DNA from: Fusarium oxysporum f. sp. lycopersici 4287
Taxonomy: Eukaryota > Ascomycota > Sordariomycetes > Hypocreales > Nectriaceae
Assembly (NCBI RefSeq): GCF_000149955.1
Contig: NC_030995.1
Location: 558,001 to 622,000 of the forward strand
Length of the DNA stretch: 64,000 nucleotides
Reading direction: 5' to 3'
Position numbers and translations under genes: made by a program
Shown: positions 55,613-64,000 of the stretch, one piece after another
Numbering within the stretch: position 1 is the stretch's first letter
Layout of the letters: the number at the start of each line of letters is the position of its first letter
Notes under the pieces: model-generated
Database searches by the model: none
The model's input: only the letters and a program-made list of their open reading frames with translations
Told to the model about the DNA's origin: nothing

Positions 55613-57324
55613 ATGGGTGTTAAAGAAGATTCCAAGGACCTTTCTAGGGTTCAAAGCCGAGAGAAAGAGGGAGAGACTGCTATTGTCTCGGAGAAATATG
55701 CTGATGTTACGTTGCGCCTCGTTGAGGAGCATGGCGATCAGTTTGGACCTTTGACACCTGAGAAGGAGAAGAAGCTGCGAAGGAAGCTTTACTGGCACGT
55801 GATGGGGCTATTATCAGCGATTAATTTGCTTCTATTCGTATGTTCAAACCTCACCGGTGTTCCCTACGGTAGATTTACTGACAAATCTGCAGATTGACAA
55901 ATCAACTCTCGGATATGCTGCCATTCTCGGTCTTTTCGAGGAAACAGGTATCAACAAGGCACAATACAACAATTTGGGAACATTCTTCTATGTCGGTATG
56001 TTACAGGCCCTTTATCACCTTTTCAAGTCAGAACCTGTCTCACAATATCATAGGATACCTTGCTGCACAATGGCCTGGCCACTATCTCATGCAGAGACTT
56101 CCCTTTGGTAAATTCGTTGCCGGGTTGGTCTTCATGTGGGGAGCTACTATCCTTCTTCACTGCGTTGCGACCAAGTACGCCGGTCTTGTTGTTCTTCGGA
56201 TAGCTCTCGGTGCTGCCGAATCAGTAGTCGTGCCAGCGATGGAGATGACAATCGGCATGTTCTTCAACCGACACGAGCAGTCCTTTCTTCAACCTTTCCT
56301 CTGGGTCACATCAGCTTTGGCACCAGTCTGCGCTGCTTTCATCTCCTACGGTCTTCTCTGGAGTCATAGTGCAGTCCTACCATGGAAGCTTTTCATGATC
56401 GTTACTGGAGGCCTTTCCGTCGTGTTATCTGTGTTCGTTTGGTTCTTCTACCCAAACAATCCCGCTGAGGCTAGATTCTTGACCCTGGAAGAAAAGGTTC
56501 ACTCCATCAAGCGAGTGCACGAGTCGAGTCAGAGTTCCATCGAACAGAAGCAGTTTAAGAAGACTCAGTTTCAGGAAACACTCCGGGATCCCGTTTCGTG
56601 GCTGTTTGCTCTCCAGGCTTTCACACTCATGATGTCCAACAACTTGACATACGGTCAACAGAATCTTATTACCACAGCTCTTGGCGTCGATGCTCTGGGC
56701 TCAACACTTGTTGCTGCAGCTGGTGGTGGCTTTGGAGTCGCCATTTGTCTTGCCGGAACCTTTGCACTGAAGTGGTGGCCTTCCAACCTCGCTCTTCACG
56801 GTCTTGTCTGGTGTATACCTGCCGTTGCCGGTGGTATCGGAATGGTCGCTATCAACTGGAACGAGAAACTCGGCATGCTTGCTTGTCTCCTCCTCGCAGG
56901 CCATACCTACGGAAACACTTACATCATCGCCTTGGGTTGGGCAACATCGAGTGCTGCTGGCTACACTAAGAAACTCACCCGCAACGTCATGTTCATGATC
57001 GGCTACAGTGTCGCAAACTTGATTTCACCCCAAATCTGGGTTCCAAAGGATGCTCCCAGATATTATGGTGCCTGGATTTCTATGATTCTTATCAGCTGGG
57101 TAGGAACCCCGGCGATTTTGTTCGTCATTCAGTTCATTCTCAAGAAGAGGAATAAGGAGCGCAAGGAGTGGGCAGCTGGTTTGAGCGAGGAGGAGAGACT
57201 TGCACACGAGTTTGGTGAGGTTGAGCAGTTGGATGAGAATGGTCAGGTTGTTCGAAGGAAGGTTGAGATTGCTCTGTTGGATTTGACTGATCTTGAGAAC
57301 AAGTTCTACATCTATCCTATCTAG
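55613..57324 (+). CDS. MFS transporter, allantoate-permease (Dal5) type
   Basis: Three exons (55613-55837, 55893-55995, 56054-57324) close to 532 residues. The layout is that of Dal5-like permeases. A long cytoplasmic start leads to the first helix, then IDKSTLGYAAILGLFEETGI and AAQWPGHYLMQRLPFGKFVA, ALGAAESVVVPAMEMTIGMF in helix 4-5, and a charged central loop. The C-terminal half ends in the cytoplasmic tail KKRNKERKEWAAGLSEEERL. The residues resemble those of the neighbouring 53-54 kb transporter in class but not closely in sequence, so this is not a recent tandem copy. The probable substrates are ureides or small carboxylates, by family only. Confidence 0.88.
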
Positions 57325-58913
57325 GGTAGTCAGATAACCATATTAGATACGCGTATCTATATCTACCTTAGAAAGAAAGAGTTTCCTCCGATCACGGACT
57401 CGCTTAAGTTTACTAGAACATTTGATTGACAATTAGAATTTACCAGGTTTATGGTTCTTGAGAATGATATTTCCTGAAGTTTCCGGAGAAAGTCTTGATT
57501 ATTCTTCCCCAGAAAGGCCCAGAACATTCATCCAAGTCAATAAAGACCACGCGGCCTTGAAAAGTTGAAAGCTGTCGGTAATAAGCATCGGCAAGCCACA
57601 AACAGAAGCATATTTTTCTCACAGGAAAACGACTAAAAAAAGGCGAACTGTCACACATGACTGACTCAAGCTGAATCTAAGTCAGGGGTATTCCCTGCAC
57701 CGGATCTAAAACTCCCATCCCACTTACCTGGAAACACCGATAAGCGTAGTGTGCCGTCCACGTGTCGCTTCTGTCAAAATCATTAGCCTGTGGCGGTGGC
57801 GGTCGCGAATGGTGAGACTATTCCTGATATAAGCTTTCTTCCCGCTGACTAGCTCGTGAATTCGAGTTTAGAACGTCCAGAATGGGGAATCGTTTCGGGG
57901 CCTTCTCCATTCGTGGCTGGGAAATTCAATAGTGAATCTGCTTGATGGCTTACCCCTGTAATTTTGGAAATGATGATGGGCTGACGTGGTGCTGGACTCG
58001 AACTTTATGAATCGTTGTGGGATTGCGAGATCAGGATCGTGACACTTTGAGTTTGTGGGGGTTGAAATGATTTATTTAAACTGTCATCATAGAACATTAT
58101 AAAGTGTAACTATACATATTAATTATAAACTTTATATAAACTCAGACATAAAAAAGGGGTTCAACCATTTGGAACCTTATCGTGATATCGTCCTCGTCCC
58201 ACAAGAAAAACCTTCTTGGCAACGGTCCAAACTCCCGGCAGTCTGGATAGCCCAGAACGTCGTCACTAATACACTCTCATTGGTCTCTAGTCCAGGCCCA
58301 GACCTACCGTTCAGCTAAAAGACGAGATGAAATCTAGGGCCGTCCCACTACACCTTGCCTCTATTCCCGAAAGGGTATATTTCACCGTCTCCAAATAATT
58401 CTTCCGGCGCTTTCTTCCGTCACGGCCGAGTCCCCTGGACTGATTTGAACATTTTATTCGACCGTTTTGTGTCGTTTATTCTCTAGCCTTTGTGCGAAAT
58501 CGATAGTTTCTTGAAGGTCATGTTCAGCTGCTTGTTGGCCGGCACTATTCTCAGGGTGTCGTAAGACTCTAGATTAGGGGCCAAAATAAACTGATCAAGG
58601 AGTCCACTACGCTCATCATAAGCTACTCTAAGATATCCTAAACTCTTCTGAATATTTCTGTCACTTAGGATGAGGTCTTTGCCATGCCTAAGACTACTTA
58701 GTCTGACGGGCGAGCCGAGTACTTCTAGACTGGGCGAAACTCATGGCTTTTCATAACCGAGAAGCTGGTGGCCTCTGCGGCTGATATCAGATAAGAGACG
58801 GGATGTTATATCAGTGTATGTAGCCCCTGTAGAATTCAAGGTCCGATCACGTACTTTTGTCCCTCCCCCGCGTCCGTAACCTTCGTGCTGTTGCGTTTGA
58901 ATCACGGCTCAAC
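57325..58913. other. Intergenic region with a MITE-like copy
   Basis: No gene is supported. It includes an AT-rich patch at about 58080-58150 and a short repeat copy (58613-58672). The last part is the promoter of the pectin-methylesterase gene. Confidence 0.4.
58613..58672 (-). repeat. MITE-like element, short copy
   Basis: The right end tctgtcacttaggat matches the reverse complement of the type copy at 40585-40665. The left end catcata is weak. Confidence 0.4.
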
Positions 58914-61900
58914 ATGGCCAGATTGTCTGCCTGGCTACTGCTCCCGCTTGTCTGTGGGAGCAGTCTTGCAAAAGAAGGTTCAGTTGTCCCTGCTTTCGTT
59001 GATTCTTCCTCCAGCCATTCCACTCGTTTTGATTCCCTTCATGACACTCCTTTGAACGGCAACGTTCCTGTTGCTCCCGGCGGTTCTTCATCGTTCACTC
59101 CTCAAGTCAACCCGCTTGTCAAGAGATCGTCGGCATGCAAGCCAAGACAGCCCCAGGGTGGTATTGGTGCCCTGGTCTTGACTGCGAGTGGAACCTCTAG
59201 CCATGGTACCACGGTTGCTTCCGAGACAGCATACTCTGAGGCATCTACTGCATCTAAGTCAGAGACAACCTCTATCATTGGAAGTGTCTCATTGTCTGAG
59301 GCTTCATCGACCATTGAGATTACACTCACTTCTGGCACTTCATCAGGACTTGCTTCAGAGACATCTCTCAGCTCTGCCGGCGGCGACACCCACTTTCCAT
59401 CAACTGCAGTGACAGCACATGATGTTTCAACATCTACACTATCCAATGCCGACACAGCTTCAACAGATGCGATTGGTGCCAAGTCGGCTACAGCCGCTGC
59501 TGACAGGACGACTACCGACCTGACCACTGTAAACCCAACTACCACCGATACTGTTTCAGCCTCATCAGTTGAGTCCAGCGCAGGCTCGGATTCTACTACT
59601 GGCTCTGTCACCAGCAACGTCGATACTACCTTGACCTCTTCTGTCGATTCAAGCGCAACTTCGGACATCGCTACTGGATCCACCACAGCGGGCAAGACCT
59701 CAGCCTCTGGCAATCTCGTGTCGTCTTCTGAGTCTAGCGCTGGGTCAGATACGACTTCTGGCTCTGCCACCAGCGACGCCTCTACTACCTTGGCCGCTTC
59801 GCTTGAGTCGAGCGCCACTTCGGAAGTGTCTTCTGGCTCCTTGACAGCAAGCGAGACCTCAGCCTCTGGGGATCTCACATCGTCTTCCGAGTCCAGCGCC
59901 ACCCTGACCTCCTCTGAGACGAGCGAGACTCTCACATCGTCTGGAACTCAAACCTCCGAGGCATCACACTCTTTAACCACCGAATTTCCTTCTCCTTTCA
60001 CTTCTTCACAACAAACATCAGAGAGCGTGGTTTCAACATCGACTGACTCGCCTCTAGTACTCACAGTTGCTGCTGACGGAAGCGGCGACTACACAGCTAT
60101 TAACGATGCTATCAAGGCAGCACAGACAAGTGGTTACCCAACCGTGACTGTTCTTGCCGGCACTTACACCGAAAACGTCGTTATCCAGGCCATACCCACC
60201 GTCACTATCGTCGGTGAGGTTTCCAAGAAGCGCGATGTGTCCTCCCCACCCCAGGTCGTCATCAACAACGGCGGAAACGCCAACCCTGCACTGTCTTTCT
60301 CGACGGCAAGTGCTGCTGGGATCACATGGAAGAACATCAAGTTCTCCAACACTCAAGCTGGAGGGTCAGGCGGAGCTGTCTTCCTCAGGGGCAGCAAGAA
60401 CGCATTCTACAACTGTCAATTTTATGCTGCTGGTATTGCTGCCATAACTGGATCCTACGCTTCTGCCATCGTCGCCAACTCGTACATTGAGGCTCCTGAC
60501 AAGGTCCTCTATAACTACCCATCGCTCTACCTGTACGGAACCACAGTCACAGCTACGAACAGCAATGGTCTCATTGTCTACAACAAGGGCGCCCTCGCTG
60601 GAAGCACGCTCTACAACTCAACCGTCGTCTTCGATACCTGCGACATCAGCCAGAAGAGTGGATCAACCAATACTCGAGTGTTCCTCGCCGCGGGCAACGG
60701 CGATGGCTCCGTCGCTGTCTTCCGTGATACGAGCATTGGAGGCTTCATCACTGCTACAGGTGTCTACGTTGATACCAAGACGCAGTCCAAGCTGAACAGC
60801 TACATCGAGTTCGGTACTACTGGGGACGGCAGCTACTCCAACCACGTGGCGGACCGCTCTAAGTATGTGACTCTGGTCACGGACCCCAAGGATCTTTCTC
60901 CTTACGAGATCTCCGCCTTCTTCAAGAGCGCATACCCAAGCGTTGCCGTCTCTTCTCTCGATTGGATTGATCAGGGTGTTTTGAGTGCCATTCAGGCCAG
61001 TAATGCCAAGGACTTCAAGCAGGATGTTGAGACCACCACTTCGGCCACTCCTACGACTTCAGAAGCTTCCTCTGAGACCTCTGAATCAGCGACGACTACA
61101 TCGGATTCGAAGAAGACCACATCTGAATCACTCACAAAAGCCGCTGATTCAGTGACGACAGCCTCTGACGCCTCATCTGAGACCAAATCTGCAACCAGCA
61201 CTACAGAGGAATCCACTTCCGCCGCGCCCACTACATCCTCGTGCTCACTGCCTTCAGCCGTTCCCAGCACGGCTTTCGTTGTCGGCCCTAAGAGCAACCC
61301 TTGTGCCTCTTACGACACTGTCGCGTCTGCAGTGGCAGCCCTTCCTGCTGACGACACCACCCAATACATCTACATCCTTGCTGGAACATACCAAGGACAA
61401 GTTTCGGTCGTCCGTACTGGAGCCACTGTCTTCCGCGGTGAAACCACTGATGGTTCTTCGCCCAATAATAACAAGGTCACCATCACTGCCAGAAACGCTG
61501 TCTTGTCAAGCAGCGGTGGTTCGTCGGGCACAGCGACCTTCGCCGCCAACAAGTACGAAGCCAAGCTTGTATCTTTTTACAACATCAACTTTGAGAACTC
61601 CTTCGATCCTACGACCAACAACATCGCTCTTGCTGTCTATGCCAAGGGAACCAAGGTTGCTTTCTACGGCTGCGACATTGACTCGTCCCAGGGAACCCTG
61701 TACCTTGATTACGGCAACTTCTTCTTCAGTCACAGTCGGATATCAGGAACTACTGACTTTGTTTGGGGACAAGGCGCTGGTTACATCTACAACTCTGTCA
61801 TTGTTTCTCGGGGATCTACTACTGGCCAAGCTATCGCCGCCCACAAGTACCAGGGTTCGTATGGCGGTTCACGATTCGTGTTCGACCTCTGCGCGGTTGT

Positions 61901-64000
61901 TCCTGAGTCAAGCTCTGTGCCTGAGGCTAGCACCTACCTTGGCCGAGATTATAGCACAAAGTCCAACGTCGCCTTTGTCAACTCGTTCCTCGATGGCCAT
62001 ATCGCAGGCGCTGGATGGAAGATTGCTTCTCCCACCACCTTCACTGGTACCTTCACTGAGGGTAACAACACTGGTCCTGGCTGGGACTCTTCTGCTCGCA
62101 TTTCTGCTGCAACCATTATCAGCGATACTTCTTCCTTCAGCGCTGCCGGTATCTTGGGCAGTGATGCTTGGATTGATAAGGCTGCCATTGCTCCCTTCAA
62201 GGGATGGCCTGGTTCCGTCTACGGCAAAGACGCTGCTAGCACCACAACCACTTCGGCTGCGACTACAGCTTCAAGCACTACAAGTGCTACCGCTGCCGGT
62301 GCTACGTTGACCGTTGCTCCCTCCCCTACCGGAAATCAGTACAAGACTGTGGCCTCTGCCCTTGCTGCCATTCCCAACGACGGCGATGACTACACCATCT
62401 TCGTCAAGGCGGGTTCTTACAACGAGCAACTTACCTTCACTCGCTCTAGCGGTCACGTTACCATTCGCGGTGAGACAAGCTTCGAGAATGACTTCACACA
62501 GAACGAGGTTCTCATCTGGTTCAAGCTGGGCTACTCGACTGGTGCATCCCGCAACGAAGAGACCCCCGTTCTCTTCTGGAAGACTACCTCAGCCTCTGCT
62601 GGTCTCTCGCTGTACAACCTCAACTTCACCAATACCTATCCTCAGACTAGCGACACAGCTGCTCTCGCTGCTGACTTCTTTGGCAACATGGCTGCGTATG
62701 GATGTGCTTTCGATGGCTTCCAGGATACTCTACTTGTCAACCAGGGCATTCAGGTCTTCTCCAACTCCTATATAGCTGGATCAGTGGATTTTAGTATGTT
62801 CTTTTCTTTCACTCTCTTACGTTCCTGCTGACAATGTGAATAGTCTGGGGCTATAGCAAGGCCTTCTTCCACCAGTGCTATATTGCATCCAACACCGCCA
62901 ATGCCTACATCACCGCAAACAACCGCAAGAGTTCTTCTTGGGCCGGTGGTTTCATCTTCGATAAGTGCAAGGTCACATATACTGACAGCTACGGATCTAA
63001 CTTCGGTACGACGTCACTGGGTCGCCCCTGGTCCCAGTATGCCCTTGTTGTGTACATGAACTCTTTCCTTGACAAGCATATCTCTCCTCAGGGTTGGGCT
63101 ACCTGGTCTTCCAGTAACCCTCAGACATCGGTAAGTTTAGAGGAGACGACTTTCTAAGTTTAGAGGAGACGTCTTTCTAAGTTTAGATGAGGCGTCTTTC
63201 TAAGTTTAGAGGAGACGTCTTTCTAAGTTTAGAGGAGACGTCTTTCTAAGTTTACCATATGGCTTGCTGATAATGTCCAGAACGTGCTTTTTGGAGGGGC
63301 TCAAGACAAGGTCAGCCCTGTTTCAGGTGCAAGATTTGTTGAAGATTTCCTGGTCGATGACGGCGAAAAGCCTCCCGCTGGGGAAGTGTTTGCAAATTCA
63401 TTGGCAGCACCAGCTGGCTTGATATGAAGGCATACAGCCTTGTACCCAGCTACGCCATTGACGGCTCTGACACAGCTACCGACCCTGAGACTGATGACAC
63501 TTGGCCGGTGCATCCTTCTGACGGCACCACTCCTCCCAAGAACGCTGTCACTGTGTCCGTCGGAGGAGAAAAGTCGGGATCTTACTCCACTCTCACCGAT
63601 GCTCTCAAGAGTCTCCCCAAGGACTCAACACCCCAGACCATCTTCATCTACGCCGGAACATATGAGGAGCAGGTCCCTGCGATCAACCGACCAGGACCTG
63701 TCACTATCATCGGATACACCGAGAGCGACCCAGGAAAGACCTATACCAGCAATCAGGTCACCATCACCCAAGCCAAGGGTCTCTCGGTTGCTGGTACTAT
63801 TCCCGCTGGCCGTAGCAACGCGGATACAGCCACCATCGCGACAGCCAGCACTAAGATCGCCTTTTACAACGTCAAGTTCGTCAACTCTGATAACTTGGAT
63901 GGCGCGACACCCAGCTATGTTACTCTCGCTGCCAGTATCTACGGAAATGACATCGGATTCTATGGCTGCTCCTTCATCGGCTGGCAGGACACTCTTCTTA
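58914..64000 (+). CDS. Secreted mucin-like protein with four tandem pectin-methylesterase (CE8) domains, runs off the window
   Basis: Exons 58914-62793, 62844-63130 and from 63281. The start MARLSAWLLLPLVCGSSLAK is a signal peptide. About residues 110-380 are Ser/Thr-rich with repeated SSESSAGSDTTSGSATSD-like blocks, probably a glycosylated stalk. Four CE8-like beta-helix domains follow. Domain 1 (about 380-690) keeps GTYTENV but lacks QDTL, DFxWG and LGRPW. Domain 2 (about 785-1105) has QGTL for QDTL, keeps DFVWG and has LGRD. Domain 3 (about 1125-1390) has GFQDTLL, DFIWG and LGRPW, so it should be active. Domain 4 (from about 63540) has GTYEEQV and GWQDTLL and is cut by the window end. After the third exon start the frame reaches TGA near 63427. 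The family-like continuation GSTSWLDMKAYSLVPSYAID is in another frame, so one or more indels lie at about 63340-63400. It acts on methyl-esterified pectin in plant cell walls. The frame breaks may be real or assembly faults. Confidence 0.8.
63132..63254 (+). repeat. 23-bp tandem repeat inside an intron
   Basis: Five full units of taagtttagaggagacgtc plus tttc (starts 63132, 63155, 63178, 63201, 63224) and a partial sixth fill most of the 150-bp intron 63131-63280. The first unit overlaps the splice donor GTAAGT. In later units the donor G is C (CTAAGT). Confidence 0.9.

Noticed and set aside
59102..59935. 277-codon open frame on the minus strand
   Set aside because: It lies opposite the Ser/Thr-rich stalk. 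Its acidic valine-rich repeats are the complement of the Ser/Thr codons.
61279..62310. 343-codon plus-strand frame overlapping the pectin-methylesterase gene
   Set aside because: It is a shifted reading of domains 2 and 3, whose CE8 motifs are in the other frame.
1..64000. CRISPR arrays, rRNA genes and mimp-type transposon ends
   Set aside because: The organism is eukaryotic, none of the repeats has direct-repeat/spacer form, and I found no rRNA sequence or mimp inverted repeat.

Overview
The window looks like nuclear DNA of a filamentous ascomycete, most likely Fusarium or a close Sordariomycete relative. Genes carry short introns of about 47-95 bp with GTAAGT-like donors and CTAAC/CTGAC branch sites. 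The gene families are typical of these fungi: DUF7703 and rhodopsin-type membrane proteins, F-box proteins, Zn2Cys6 regulators, ankyrin NLR-like proteins, Dal5-type MFS transporters and multi-domain pectin methylesterases. The exon structures below were assembled by hand from splice sites and reading-frame closure. Most intact genes close exactly to a multiple of three.

Left part (1-22 kb) is a gene-poor, partly decayed accessory-type region. It holds a DUF7703-type membrane protein with two single-base frame breaks, an intact F-box gene, an intact rhodopsin-type receptor-like gene, a multi-pass membrane protein with one frame break, a heavily mutated MFS pseudogene, an F-box-like gene with one frame break, and another decayed frame at 18.1-18.8 kb. 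Between them lie AT-rich stretches, homopolymer tracts, two diverged copies of one repeat (14.1 and 20.7 kb), a second short repeat pair, a three-copy 85-bp repeat and a tRNA-like segment. The base changes look like repeat-induced point mutation (RIP).

The middle part (22-35 kb) is a run of ordinary accessory metabolism genes: a Zn2Cys6 regulator convergent with an ECM4/xi-class glutathione transferase, an AlcR-like regulator lacking its DNA-binding end, a type II membrane glycosyltransferase, an SDR, a class I glutamine amidotransferase-like protein and a GRDP-like protein.

From 35.6 to 46.5 kb lies a locus that resembles fungal innate-immunity or heterokaryon-incompatibility loci. A subtilisin-like protease fused behind ankyrin repeats (C-terminus lost in a 158-base N gap) is divergently paired with a 300-residue beta-rich protein. 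Next to it is a 1,762-residue NLR-like protein with an alpha/beta-hydrolase-like domain, a degenerate NTPase, about 25 ankyrin-type repeats and a ZZ-like zinc finger. This is the best candidate for an undescribed system.

The right part (48-64 kb) has a secreted heme peroxidase, then a D-amino acid module: a D-amino-acid oxidase with C-terminal AHL and a divergent RidA imine deaminase with C-terminal SKL, both peroxisomal signals, followed by two MFS anion/amide-type permeases. The window ends inside a secreted, mucin-like protein with four tandem pectin-methylesterase domains, two of them degenerate. One of its introns is filled with a 23-bp tandem repeat that appears to derive from its own splice donor.
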